This document shows, piece by piece, positions 39,268 through 47,862 of a stretch of DNA of 64,000 nt (within the stretch, counting starts at the first letter, position 1; every line of letters begins with the position of its first letter). Made by a program: the position numbers and the translations under genes. The DNA is from Undibacterium_A arcticum (GTDB taxonomy: Bacteria; Pseudomonadota; Gammaproteobacteria; Burkholderiales; Burkholderiaceae_D). The notes below the pieces were generated by a model, which did no database searches, was not told the DNA's origin, and saw only the letters and a program-made list of their open reading frames with translations. Location of the stretch: the NCBI RefSeq assembly GCF_042660705.1, contig NZ_JBHSUQ010000001.1; one strand, 5' to 3'.

Positions 39268-40508
39268 AAGAACCACCGATGCAGAACTGGGACAGTCTTT
39301 GGTGCAATGTGAATCTGGCGACCATGGCCGAGGCTTGCGGCTATGGTGAAATCCACGACGGCGCGCTCGCGATCCGCGACGGCAAGATCGCCTGGATCGG
39401 TCCGCGCAGCGCGCTGCCGGCCGACTATCACGCGACGGAGCAACACGATGGCTTTGGTGGCTGGATCACGCCCGGCCTGATCGACTGCCACACCCACATC
39501 GTCCACGCCGGCAATCGCAGCAATGAATTCGAAGCGCGCTTGAACGGCATCAGTTACGAAGAAATCGCGCGCTCCGGTGGCGGCATCCTGTCCACCGTAC
39601 GCGCGACCCGCGCCGCCAGCGCAGATGAATTGCTGCAACAAAGCCTGCCGCGCGTACTGAGCCTGCTGGCCGAGGGCGTGACCACGATTGAAATCAAATC
39701 CGGCTATGGCCTGTCGCTCGAAGCGGAGGCGAAAATGTTGCAGGTGGCGCGACGTATCGGCGCCACCTTGCCGGTCACGGTCAAAACCACCTTCCTCGGC
39801 GCGCACGCGCTGCCGCCGGAATTTGCGGGCCAGGCCGATGCCTATGTTGACGCGGTCTGCGCGCAGATGCTGCCGGCGCTGGCGGCGCAGGGACTGGTCG
39901 ATGCGGTCGATGCATTTTGCGAGAATATCGGCTTTTCGCCGGCCCAGACCGAGCGCGTGTTCCGCGCTGCCCAGCGCCTGGGGTTGCCGGTCAAGCTGCA
40001 TGCCGAGCAGTTGTCCGACCAGGCCGGCGCCGCATTGGTGGCGCGCTATCATGGGCTGTCGGCCGATCATCTGGAATATCTGTCAGCCGACGGCGTCCAG
40101 GCGATGGCGCAGCAGGGCACCGTGGCGGTGCTATTGCCCGGCGCCTATTATTTTCTGCGCGAAACCAAACAGCCGCCGATCGAGGCGCTGCGCGCCGCCG
40201 CTGTGCCGATGGCCGTTGCCACCGATTGCAACCCTGGCACTTCGCCCATGACGTCGCTGCTGCTGGCAATGAATATGGCCTGCACGCTATTCCGCCTGAC
40301 CCCGCAGGAAGCGCTGGCCGGCGCCACCTGTCACGCCGCCCAAGCGCTCGGCATCGCCGCTACGGTCGGCACGCTGGCGCTCGGCAAGCGCGCCGATCTC
40401 GCGCTGTGGGCGATCAGCCGTCCGGCCGACCTGGCCTATGCGATCGGTCACAACCCTTGTCTCGCCGTGATCAATGCCGGCGCGCGCAGGACCCCGCGCA
40501 ATTCATGA
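39264..40508 (+). CDS. hutI: Imidazolonepropionase
   Basis: 414 residues (or 409 from ATG 39279). An amidohydrolase-superfamily metalloenzyme that opens the imidazolone ring. Metal ligands: LIDCHTHIVHAG, LHAEQLSD, SADHLEYL and the terminal Asp in VATDCNPGTSP. IEIKSGYGL is the family substrate loop. It overlaps hutD by four bases and is the last recognisable hut gene. Confidence 0.97.
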   Translation: MKEPPMQNWDSLWCNVNLATMAEACGYGEIHDGALAIRDGKIAWIGPRSALPADYHATEQHDGFGGWITPGLIDCHTHIVHAGNRSNEFEARLNGISYEEIARSGGGILSTVRATRAASADELLQQSLPRVLSLLAEGVTTIEIKSGYGLSLEAEAKMLQVARRIGATLPVTVKTTFLGAHALPPEFAGQADAYVDAVCAQMLPALAAQGLVDAVDAFCENIGFSPAQTERVFRAAQRLGLPVKLHAEQLSDQAGAALVARYHGLSADHLEYLSADGVQAMAQQGTVAVLLPGAYYFLRETKQPPIEALRAAAVPMAVATDCNPGTSPMTSLLLAMNMACTLFRLTPQEALAGATCHAAQALGIAATVGTLALGKRADLALWAISRPADLAYAIGHNPCLAVINAGARRTPRNS

Positions 40509-40630
40509 TCATCGAGTTGTCGGAGCAGTTCTGGCAGAGCGATATGAAGCGCCGGTGCCCGACGCCGGTGGCGACTTCTGCACGCCGCTCGCACCGAGTG
40601 GCAAGATCACCCCGCGCCTAAACGGTGCGT
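40505..40630 (+). other. Possible small frameshifted reading frame after hutI
   Basis: ATG 40505 overlaps the hutI stop and begins MIIELSEQFWQSDMK. As written it turns into a basic tail; one extra A at about 40545 gives a balanced ending (VPDAGGDFCTPLAPSG, then KITPRLNGA and TAG), about 42 residues. I do not recognise it; it could be the remnant of a longer gene. Confidence 0.25.
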
Positions 40631-40897
40631 AGTCATGCGCCGGATCCCGCCGGGTCCCTTCCTGACCGCGATCCCCGTGCGGCGCACCATTTGATTGCGA
40701 CACTCTTGCGCAACCTGACGCAAACGCCAACGCGTTGCTGTGCGAGAACGATCATCCCTTAAAAAGCCGGTTACAATCAGCAAACACGGTCATCGATCGC
40801 TTGCGTGATGTCAATCTGCAACGAACGAATTGGTCGGGACGCCACGCATTGCAGAAATATTAATCAGGCAAGCGACAGGCAAAGGGAGCTAATAACG
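40631..40897. other. Gap upstream of binding-protein gene
   Basis: Apart from GC-rich inverted fragments near 40640-40690 (GCCGG...CCGGC) nothing is recognisable. The promoter for the gene at 40898 is presumably here. Confidence 0.3.
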
Positions 40898-41701
40898 ATG
40901 ACGCGCAATGCCCGGATATTATTGCTGCGATGTGTATTGCTGAACTTCTTGCTGTGCCTGACGACCGCCGTTGCGGCCAAAGACGGGCCGGATTGCAGCC
41001 GGCCGATGACGCTGGCGCTGCACGATCACGGCTTGCTGTATTCTGCCGACCAGGACGTCGGCATCGACAAGGATTTTGCCGATGAGCTGATCAGGCGCAG
41101 CGGCTGCAAGATCAGCCTGACGCTGATGCCGCGTGGCCGGATCTGGCAGTTGATCGAACGCGGCGTGCTCGATTTCAGCCTGTCCGGCATCACCAATGAA
41201 GAGCGTGACAAGTTCGCCGGCTTCGCCTGGTATTTCTCGAACAAGTACTATCTGCTGGTGCGCAACGATGCCAAGGCGCACAGCCTGGCCGAATTCAGTA
41301 ACGATCCGAAACTGCAGCTAGGGGTGATCCGCAGCTTCCGTTATGGCAACAACGCGAATCGGATGGTCGACAAGCTCGATGCCGAACAACGCGTCAGCTA
41401 TGCCTCCGGCCTCGACCCGTTGTATCAGGTCCTGGGACTGAACCGGATTCAGGCGATGATCATTGAACCATTCGACTATGCCGACATCGAAAGCGGCCAG
41501 ATCAGGGCGCTGACCAGCACCATCGAAATCAATGACGAGTCGATTGCGCACGGACTGATCATGTCCAAAAAGGCGATCTCGCCGCAGCAACAGGAAAAAT
41601 GGCGCGCGCTGGTTAACCAGATGCGGGCCGATGGCACGGTGTTGCGAATATTTGAAAAATACTTTACCCCGGAACTGGCCAGAGCGATGGTCAACTTCTG
41701 A
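40898..41701 (+). CDS. Periplasmic substrate-binding protein (SBP_bac_3), no transporter
   Basis: 267 residues from ATG 40898 (GGGAG upstream): signal peptide (ARILLLRCVLLNFLLCLTTA, cleaved near AVAA), then the solute-binding fold (MTLALHDHGLLYSADQDVGI, IDKDFADELIRRSGC, VLDFSLSGITNEERDKFAGF). It is divergent from typical amino-acid binders. No permease or ATPase is adjacent; a CHASE-GGDEF cyclase follows after 71 bases, so it may feed a sensor rather than uptake. That link is inference. Confidence 0.85.
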   Translation: MTRNARILLLRCVLLNFLLCLTTAVAAKDGPDCSRPMTLALHDHGLLYSADQDVGIDKDFADELIRRSGCKISLTLMPRGRIWQLIERGVLDFSLSGITNEERDKFAGFAWYFSNKYYLLVRNDAKAHSLAEFSNDPKLQLGVIRSFRYGNNANRMVDKLDAEQRVSYASGLDPLYQVLGLNRIQAMIIEPFDYADIESGQIRALTSTIEINDESIAHGLIMSKKAISPQQQEKWRALVNQMRADGTVLRIFEKYFTPELARAMVNF

Positions 41702-41772
41702 AGTTGCTGCCGCAACGCCGACCCAGCTTTGCGCCGATCCACTATTGATATGTTGACTATCGCGAAACCATC

Positions 41773-43371
41773 TTGATCTGGCTACGGCATCGCTTCCTGT
41801 TTCTGTTGGTGCTCGCCGGCTCGCTCGGCGCGACCTACCTATTGTGGCAACACGAGAAAAACAGCGTGGCCCAGGTGTTGCGCGCTACCCTCGACTTCAA
41901 TCTGCGCGAAACAAGCAGCCGCATCGAACAGCGTCTCGCATCCTATGAACAGATGCTGCGCGGGGCGCAAGGGCTGTATGCCGCCTCGGATAATGTCGAG
42001 CGGCGCGATCTGCGCGCCTTTGTCGAATCGCTGCAAACGGGTTCCGACTTTCCCGGCATGCGTGGCATCGGCGTGGCGCCGCTGGTGTTACTAAAGGACC
42101 GGAGTCGTCACATCAGCGAATTGCACAGACTGGGTTTTCCCGACTACACCATCGTGCCGGAAGGGCGGCGCGACGTATTCGCACCGATCGTGCAGGTCGA
42201 ACCAACCATCAGCCCGAGCTGGGACGCGATGGGATATGACATGTATTCGGACAGCGTGCGCCGCGCCGCGATGGAGCGGGCGCGCGATTCCGGCATGGCC
42301 GCGATTTCAGGCAAGGTGAGCGTGCCGCCGCAGGCCGACCGCACGCCGCAGGGCGCATTCCTGATGTATATGCCACTGTATCAGCACGATGCGGTACACA
42401 ATTCGCCGAGTACGCGCCGGGCCACGCTGGTCGGCTGGACCTTCGTACCCCTGCTGATGAACGAGCTGATGGCCAGCCTGTATGGCGAGAACGAAGCGGC
42501 CACCAAATTCAGGATCTACGATGGCGTCGGGCTCACGCAGCAGACGCTGATGTACGACTCGGGCCACGACGATGGCAGAGCGCCGGACGGGCAGCAGTTG
42601 TCGGCCAATGAATACATAGTCGTCGGTGGCCACACCTGGACCCTGGTGATTAGTGCGCAGGACGGTTTCGACGCCCGTTTCGGTCGCGACAAGTCACAAC
42701 TGATCGCGATCACCGGCATCGTGCTGAGCCTGTTGCTGGCAATGCTGACCTGGCAACTCAGTACCAGCCGCGAGCGCGCGGTGGTACTGGCCACCGAAAT
42801 GACCGGCGAGCTGCGGGCGATGGCTGCCACCGATTTCCTCACCGGCCTGTCCAATCGGCGTCATTTCATGGCGGGTATGGCGGACGAACTGGCGCGGCTA
42901 CAGCGGCTCGATTACAACGGCTCGGCGGTGCTGATGCTCGATGTTGACCATTTTAAACAAATTAACGACAGCTACGGTCACGCCGTCGGCGATGCGGTGT
43001 TAAAGCATCTGGCGCACTTGATGCAGGGCAGTCTGCGCAAAGTCGACCTGATCGGCCGCCTCGGGGGCGAGGAATTTGCCATGATTCTGAATGGCACCAT
43101 TGGCAGCGCCGCGCAAACATTTGCCGAGCGACTGCGCCAAACCATTGCCGATACGCCGCTGATGCATAATGGCCAACCGATCCCGGTCACCGTCAGTATC
43201 GGCATTACCGACATGAGCGTGGTCGATGCCAATGCTGAATCGGCGTTAATGCGCGCGGACGAGGCCTTGTATTGCGCGAAGGCGGGCGGACGCAACCGGG
43301 TCGAGGCCGTTACTGAGGGGACAAAAAAATTAATTCTGAGCGCCGAACTGCGACCTGGATCGATGGCATGA
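41773..43371 (+). CDS. Membrane diguanylate cyclase with CHASE sensor
   Basis: 532 residues. A TM helix (FLFLLVLAGSLGATYLL) is followed by a periplasmic CHASE domain (about 60-270; QGLYAASDNVERRDLRAFVE, FPGMRGIGVAPLV, FAPIVQVEPTISPSWDAMGYDM), a second TM (LIAITGIVLSLLLAMLTWQL) and a GGDEF domain with GGEEF (431-435) and an RxxD inhibitory site (RKVD, 422-425). It should make c-di-GMP in response to a small periplasmic ligand. The only start is TTG 41773, without a good ribosome site; a small frameshift just upstream (ATG 41751) is possible. Confidence 0.92.
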   Translation: MIWLRHRFLFLLVLAGSLGATYLLWQHEKNSVAQVLRATLDFNLRETSSRIEQRLASYEQMLRGAQGLYAASDNVERRDLRAFVESLQTGSDFPGMRGIGVAPLVLLKDRSRHISELHRLGFPDYTIVPEGRRDVFAPIVQVEPTISPSWDAMGYDMYSDSVRRAAMERARDSGMAAISGKVSVPPQADRTPQGAFLMYMPLYQHDAVHNSPSTRRATLVGWTFVPLLMNELMASLYGENEAATKFRIYDGVGLTQQTLMYDSGHDDGRAPDGQQLSANEYIVVGGHTWTLVISAQDGFDARFGRDKSQLIAITGIVLSLLLAMLTWQLSTSRERAVVLATEMTGELRAMAATDFLTGLSNRRHFMAGMADELARLQRLDYNGSAVLMLDVDHFKQINDSYGHAVGDAVLKHLAHLMQGSLRKVDLIGRLGGEEFAMILNGTIGSAAQTFAERLRQTIADTPLMHNGQPIPVTVSIGITDMSVVDANAESALMRADEALYCAKAGGRNRVEAVTEGTKKLILSAELRPGSMA

Positions 43372-43480
43372 CCACAGTCGCCCAAACCTTGCATGGCAAA
43401 GATGAGAAATCTCCTCAAAAACATGCACTAAGCGATTGAATCTATTGACGCAAATTCGCAAGCCCAACTATAGTAACGAG

Positions 43481-43696
43481 ATGATCTCCGATTTCCACCA
43501 ACTATCCGAAAAAATCGCGCAACTGGCAGAGCTGGCACAATCGCTGCGCCGCGAAAATGCCGATCTGCGACTGAAGAGCGCGCTGATAGCGGCCGAAAAT
43601 GCCGAGCTCAGCAAACGGATGCAGGAGGCGCATCAGCGCGTGGCCGCGTTGCTGGATCAGATTCCGGCGACAGAACAAGATGAGGAGGCCGTATGA
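43481..43696 (+). CDS. ZapB-like coiled-coil protein
   Basis: 71 residues from ATG 43481, almost wholly coiled coil (LSEKIAQLAELAQSLRRENA ... AENAELSKRMQEAHQRVAAL). Small proteins of this type (TIGR02449-like) regularly precede zapA in proteobacteria. The stop overlaps the zapA ATG (ATGA). By position it probably works at the division ring; direct evidence is lacking. Confidence 0.8.
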   Translation: MISDFHQLSEKIAQLAELAQSLRRENADLRLKSALIAAENAELSKRMQEAHQRVAALLDQIPATEQDEEAV

Positions 43697-44004
43697 TTCA
43701 ACTCGACGTCACGATCATGGGGCAGTCATACAAATTGACCTGCAAGCAAGGTGAGCAGGAAACCTTGCAGCAGGCGGTGGCCTACCTTGACGAAAAAATG
43801 TGCGCGATCCGTGATACCGGCAAGATCAAGGGCAATGATCGCATCGCGGTGATGGCATCGCTCGGAATCGCGGCCGAGCTATTGCTGGTCAAGGCGCCGG
43901 AAGGGCCGTTTTCAGATTTGAATCTGTCACAGGTGGCACAGAAAATTTCTGTCATGCATGCCGTGCTCGACGGTGCGCTGACACCACAGGAAAATCTGTT
44001 TTAG
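43693..44004 (+). CDS. zapA: Cell division protein ZapA
   Basis: 103 residues: N-terminal DVTIMGQSYKLTCKQGEQET beta part, then the long helix (IAVMASLGIAAELLLVKAPE). ZapA crosslinks FtsZ filaments. It overlaps the ZapB-like gene and is followed by the 6S RNA gene, the order seen in many gamma- and betaproteobacteria. Confidence 0.93.
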   Translation: MIQLDVTIMGQSYKLTCKQGEQETLQQAVAYLDEKMCAIRDTGKIKGNDRIAVMASLGIAAELLLVKAPEGPFSDLNLSQVAQKISVMHAVLDGALTPQENLF

Positions 44005-44053
44005 CCGGCATTGTTTTCCGCCTGTCAAGCAAGTTTAAATTCCGCCAAAGCGG

Positions 44054-44081
44054 TTGACACGGGTGTCCATTGGAGTAAACT
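44054..44081 (+). promoter_or_regulatory. 6S RNA promoter
   Basis: -35 TTGACA (44054-44059), 16-base spacer, -10 TAAACT (44076-44081), giving a start near 44088, where the 6S RNA begins. Confidence 0.65.
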
Positions 44082-44087
44082 TTAATT

Positions 44088-44268
44088 CCCTGCCGTGTTC
44101 GAGAGTGTCATATATTCCTTGAACCATTTAACTGCATCGGCTTCGGAATTTGTTCGATGGGAGTGAGCGTCGCTAGTCCGACGAACCCGAAATTGAACTA
44201 ACCGTGGCCACCTTGGACCGCTTTGGTTCGGGATGCTGGCATAACGGCACAGGCGGGGACGAATGTAT
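44088..44268 (+). ncRNA. ssrS: 6S RNA
   Basis: It lies directly after zapA, its conserved site. The 5' end (CCCTGCCGTGTTCG) can pair with the 3' end (CGGCACAGGCGGGGACGA), leaving a long rod with a central bubble as in 6S RNA, which binds the sigma-70 RNA polymerase. A promoter precedes and a terminator follows. Ends are approximate; identification rests on position and folding, not alignment. Confidence 0.75.
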
Positions 44269-44307
44269 AAGCGGCTGCCAGCAGTGATGTTGCGCGGCCG
44301 CTTTTTT
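44269..44307 (+). terminator. Terminator after 6S RNA
   Basis: AAGCGGC (44269-44275) pairs with GCCGCTT (44297-44303), followed by a T-run to 44307. The long loop can fold further. Confidence 0.7.
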
Positions 44308-44390
44308 ATGCGTGCATTTGTCAAGGTTGGTCAAGCTCAGTCAACGTCGATCGGCACATCGCTTGAATATCTGCAAGAATCGGGTGGGTC

Positions 44391-44623
44391 ATCCTAGAAA
44401 CCTCAGTTGGACAGGGTCGAGTGTGCATTTTTCCGACTCTCCGGCGAGACGAGGACGCAGACTGCATTCTGCTAGGAGGAACAACGACGTCAGGGAGTCG
44501 GAAAAGGGTGCAATCGATCCTGTAGCGCTCTCACCTAAATGGTGAGCACCTTCATTGCCACAATTCTCAATTTATTCAATCGCTTATCGAAGCTGATAAG
44601 CGGTCAACTGAGGTTTCTAGGAT
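44391..44623. mobile_element. MITE-like element with 19-base inverted ends
   Basis: ATCCTAGAAACCTCAGTTG (44391-44409) and its exact reverse complement (44605-44623) bound 233 bases without a gene. Inside are further paired segments: TTTTCCGACTC / GAGTCGGAAAA (44429-44439, 44495-44505), CTCACC / GGTGAG (44530-44546) and CGCTTATC / GATAAGCG (44581-44602). The CTAG at each end suggests an IS630/mariner-type insertion with TA duplication into ATCC-TA-GGAT, which would make the true inverted repeat 13 bases (GAAACCTCAGTTG). The right end abuts the start codon of the EVE gene. Confidence 0.65.
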
Positions 44624-44624
44624 C

Positions 44625-45083
44625 ATGCACTATTGGTTGATGAAATCGGAGCCGGAAGAGATGAGTATCGATGCCGCTCTGGCTGAACCGAAGCACACCG
44701 TACCCTGGTTCGGAGTACGCAATTATCAGGCCCGCAACTTCATGCGTGACGCCATGCAAGTTGGCGACGGCGTGCTGTTCTATCATTCCAGTTGCCCGGA
44801 ACCGGGTGTCGCCGGCTTCGCACGCGTTGCCAGCATCGCTTATCCCGATGCAAGCCAATTCGACCCCGACAGCAAATACTTCGATCCGAAATCCGCGCCC
44901 GAGCAGCCGCGCTGGATGCTGGTCGACGTTCAGGCGCTGAAGAAGACCCGTTTGATTTCACTGGCAGAACTGCGGGCGCAGCCCGAGTTAGCCAACATGG
45001 TGATCCTGAAGCGCGGCAACCGTCTGTCGATTACGCCGGTCAGCGCGGCAGAATGGCGCTGCCTGCAACACATGTCAAAATAA
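44625..45083 (+). CDS. EVE domain-containing protein
   Basis: 152 residues forming a single EVE (PUA-like) domain: HYWLMKSEPEEMSIDAAL, WFGVRNYQARNFMRDAM, VLFYHSSCPEPGVAGFARV, PRWMLVDVQALKK. EVE domains bind modified bases in DNA or RNA. The ATG lies one base beyond the inverted repeat of the MITE-like element, so its ribosome site (GAGG at 44610-44613) is supplied by that element. Confidence 0.93.
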   Translation: MHYWLMKSEPEEMSIDAALAEPKHTVPWFGVRNYQARNFMRDAMQVGDGVLFYHSSCPEPGVAGFARVASIAYPDASQFDPDSKYFDPKSAPEQPRWMLVDVQALKKTRLISLAELRAQPELANMVILKRGNRLSITPVSAAEWRCLQHMSK

Positions 45084-45149
45084 ATCGCCGATCGACATTG
45101 CGGCCGGACACTGGTGCCACGGCATCGATCCGGTGCCATGCCGACGCCA

Positions 45150-45564
45150 TCAGCCGTACGCGCCACCGGTGTACAGTAAGTCGAACAGCCTGGCGATCGT
45201 CGCGATCAGTGCGGTGGCGCCCAAGCCGAGCGTGAGCACTAACAGCAGCGCCAGCGGCCAGTTCGACGCCGATGTTCGACCCGACTCCCGGTTGTGCACC
45301 GCATCCCATTTTTCGTCCGGCGTCAAGCCGATCACCAGCGCTTCCAGGAAGCCGGTCAGCGCCGACGCGACCAGCAAACCGCCGGTAAATAGCCACGGCT
45401 GCTCGGGCCACAGCCGCCATGCCAGCAATGACAGCGGCAGGCTCAGGAAATGGACCCAGGCCCAGCGATCGCGGTGGCCGTATAGAAAGAAGCGATGCAG
45501 CCCGATTGCGCCGCAGATGGATGCCAGCAAGGTGGCGATGGTTTTGTTTGTGGCGCGCTGTCAT
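45150..45564 (-). CDS. TM2 domain-containing membrane protein, frameshifted
   Basis: As written the frame starts at 45530 (LASICGAIGLHRFFLYGHRD). Upstream, ATG 45564 begins MTARHK in another frame; two extra As at the run 45547-45549 give MTARHKNKTIATLLAS, the usual TM2 N-terminus. The corrected protein has about 138 residues, the GLHRFFLYG motif and about four hydrophobic helices. Function unknown. Convergent with the EVE gene. Confidence 0.75.
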
Positions 45565-45752
45565 GGGCTGGAATCGTGATTTTCTTATGGTGCCGCGAAT
45601 AGGGCGGCGCCGGGTTGCGCTGCAACAGGATCGCGGCAGGCAGTTCGCTAGAAGCATATACTCTATCTATTATCATCGATAGCCGCATGTAATTAGCGGT
45701 AAATATGAATATACCCCGTAAAAATTATGGGGTTGACGCTAGTCTTTTGCCG

Positions 45753-46370
45753 TCACGACCAGTGCCCGAGCCGCTGCATCCAGTGCGCCAGTTCGCGTTC
45801 GTTTTCTCCACCTTGCTCATGCCAGCGCTGCATCTCCGGCTTGTTGTCGGTCAGCCGGTTTTGCCCCAGCTTGAATTTGCCTTCGAGCTTGTCAACCGTC
45901 AATTCGAAGGCGACGATCGCATTCAGCAGGCCATCGCGCAAGGCGCCGTCGATCGCGTCGAATTGTGATCGATAGCCCGGCTCATACTGTGCGATCAGCT
46001 GCTGCAAGATATTCAGTTTCGCGTCGGCCGAATGATCGACGCGGACCCGTCCGGTCGCGTGCACGGCGATGTAGTTCCAGGTCGGTACCCGATTGCTGCT
46101 CTGGTACAGGGTGGGCGAGATATAGGTATGCGGTCCCTGAAAAATCACCAGCGCGTTCGGATCGGCTTGCAGCGCCTGCCAGTGCGGATTGGCGCGCGCA
46201 AAATGTCCATCGATACGCACGCCGGCGTCATCCTGGCTTACTTTCAGCGGCAGATGGCTCGCAAATGGCGCGCCATCCAGATTCGACACCAGTGTCGCAA
46301 AACTATGGCGCTGCATCACTTCCATCAGCAACGCCGGATCGTCCTCGCGAAAATGTGGTGGTACGTACAT
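45753..46370 (-). CDS. FMN-binding negative transcriptional regulator (PaiB family)
   Basis: 205 residues beginning MYVPPHFREDDPALLMEVMQ, the PaiB family start, with a split-barrel flavin-binding fold (SFATLVSN, SHLPLKVS, HARFAR-like GHFARANPHWQ, VPTWNYIAVHATGRVRV). PaiB regulates sporulation/protease genes in Bacillus; in proteobacteria its role is unclear. It is directly downstream of a GNAT gene, as paiA (an acetyltransferase) is in Bacillus. Confidence 0.9.
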   Translation of the reverse strand: MYVPPHFREDDPALLMEVMQRHSFATLVSNLDGAPFASHLPLKVSQDDAGVRIDGHFARANPHWQALQADPNALVIFQGPHTYISPTLYQSSNRVPTWNYIAVHATGRVRVDHSADAKLNILQQLIAQYEPGYRSQFDAIDGALRDGLLNAIVAFELTVDKLEGKFKLGQNRLTDNKPEMQRWHEQGGENERELAHWMQRLGHWS

Positions 46371-46372
46371 GA

Positions 46373-46798
46373 TCAGTCCTTCAGGTAAATATCCGGCAGG
46401 TGGCGCTCCATGTGCAGCTCCGGCTTGGCCAGCGCGGTCCAGCCGTATTTCGCATACAACTCGCGCGCCGTGCTCGACACCAGCGTAAAGCGGCGCAGTC
46501 GCTGCAGGTCGGGATGAGCCTGTACCGCATCCATTAGCAGCCGGCTGATGCCGCGGCCGCGATAGTCGGGCAAGGTGAACACGTCGGCCAGATAGGCGTA
46601 GGTGGCGCGATCGCTGATCACGCGTGCGAAGCCGACCTGACTACCGTCATGATAGGCGCCGAAGCACAATGAATGGGCGACCGCTTTTTGTAATGTGGCC
46701 AGCGGCATGCCGCGGCCCCAGGTCGACTCCTCCGTCAGGAAGCGGTGGATCAGCGCGATGTCGAGCCGCGCCGGATCGTCGGAAATTTCGATCTGCAT
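46373..46798 (-). CDS. GNAT-family N-acetyltransferase
   Basis: 141 residues. The acetyl-CoA loop is in LADVFTLPDYRGRGISRLLM, and the C-terminal TRELYAKYGWTALAKPE-like segment is typical of the YpeA/GCN5 type. It ends two bases before the PaiB start and begins 30 bases after the reductase gene, so the three probably form one minus-strand operon. Confidence 0.88.
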   Translation of the reverse strand: MQIEISDDPARLDIALIHRFLTEESTWGRGMPLATLQKAVAHSLCFGAYHDGSQVGFARVISDRATYAYLADVFTLPDYRGRGISRLLMDAVQAHPDLQRLRRFTLVSSTARELYAKYGWTALAKPELHMERHLPDIYLKD

Positions 46799-46828
46799 GT
46801 TGCTGGAGCTTGGCAGGCAACTGAAGCG

Positions 46829-47851
46829 CTAGACCAGATCGGCTTCAGAGGTAAACGAGTCGGCGTAGAACTCGTCGGCCGGCAACTTGCACAGCGCACT
46901 GAAATCGCGCTGCGCCGACTCGACCACGATCGGCGCGCCGCAGGCATACACCTGGTGCGCTGACAGGTCCAGCCGGTCGTCGATGACGGCGCGGTGCACA
47001 AAGCCGCTGCGACCGTTCCAGCCGTCCTGCGGCTGCGGCTCCGAGATCACCGGCACATAACTGAAATGGGGCAGGGTACGCGCCCACTCTTCACACAAGG
47101 CATGCATATACAGGTCTTGCGGGCGGCGCCCGCCCCAGTACAAGGTCATCGGACGCTTCGATTTCAGATGGATCGACTGTTCGATGATTGCCTTGATCGG
47201 CGCAAATCCGGTGCCCGACGCCAGCAACACGATCGGCTTGTCGGAATCTTCGCGCAGGAAGAAGGTGCCGAACGGCCCCTCGAAGCGCAGGATATCGCGC
47301 TCCTTCATCGTGCCAAATACCTGGTCGGTGAACAGACCGCCCGGCATGTGGCGGATGTGCAGACTGATTTGCGGATCGTCGCCTGGTGCATTCGCCATGC
47401 TGTAGCTGCGGCGCTTGCCGTCCTTGAGCAGGAATTCGATGTACTGGCCGGCCAGATACTGCAGCTTTTCATTGGCAGGCAATTGCAGCGTGACCACCAC
47501 TACATCGTCGGCGACCTTGTCCATCGTGGCAACACGCGACGGCATCTTCTTGATCGGGAACTGGCCGGCGGCCAGCACTTCACGCGCCTCAATGGCGAGG
47601 TCGGTATGTGGCGTCGCGCAGCAAAATAGCGCGAGGCCCTGCTTTTCTTCGTCCGGCGACATGGCCTTCAGCTGGTGCGCACCATGGGTCACGCTGCCGG
47701 ACAGCAATTTGCCCTTGCAGGAGCCGCAAGCGCCATTCTTGCAACCATAGGGCAGCGGGACGCCGGCCCGCATCGCGGCAGCGAGTACCGTTTCGCCATC
47801 GTCGCATTCAAATTGCCGTCCGCTCGGCGCAACAGTCACTTGGAAAGTCAT
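46829..47851 (-). CDS. Ferredoxin-type NAD(P)H-flavin reductase (AscD/CDP-6-deoxy-delta-3,4-glucoseen reductase-like)
   Basis: 340 residues, three domains. The N-terminal plant-type 2Fe-2S ferredoxin has four cysteines in PYGCKNGACGSCKGKLL and FCC. Next is an FAD-binding barrel with RRSYSMAN, then an NAD-binding domain with LLASGTGFAPIKAI and YACGAP. It passes electrons from NAD(P)H through FAD to the iron-sulfur centre. The partner acceptor is not encoded nearby. It starts 11 bases from the divergent epimerase gene. Confidence 0.9.
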   Translation of the reverse strand: MTFQVTVAPSGRQFECDDGETVLAAAMRAGVPLPYGCKNGACGSCKGKLLSGSVTHGAHQLKAMSPDEEKQGLALFCCATPHTDLAIEAREVLAAGQFPIKKMPSRVATMDKVADDVVVVTLQLPANEKLQYLAGQYIEFLLKDGKRRSYSMANAPGDDPQISLHIRHMPGGLFTDQVFGTMKERDILRFEGPFGTFFLREDSDKPIVLLASGTGFAPIKAIIEQSIHLKSKRPMTLYWGGRRPQDLYMHALCEEWARTLPHFSYVPVISEPQPQDGWNGRSGFVHRAVIDDRLDLSAHQVYACGAPIVVESAQRDFSALCKLPADEFYADSFTSEADLV

Positions 47852-47862
47852 ACAATCCTGTA

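Noticed and set aside
44391..44623. Integron attC site
   Set aside because: The ends do not carry the GTTRRRY / RYYYAAC core pattern and there is no integrase or cassette structure.
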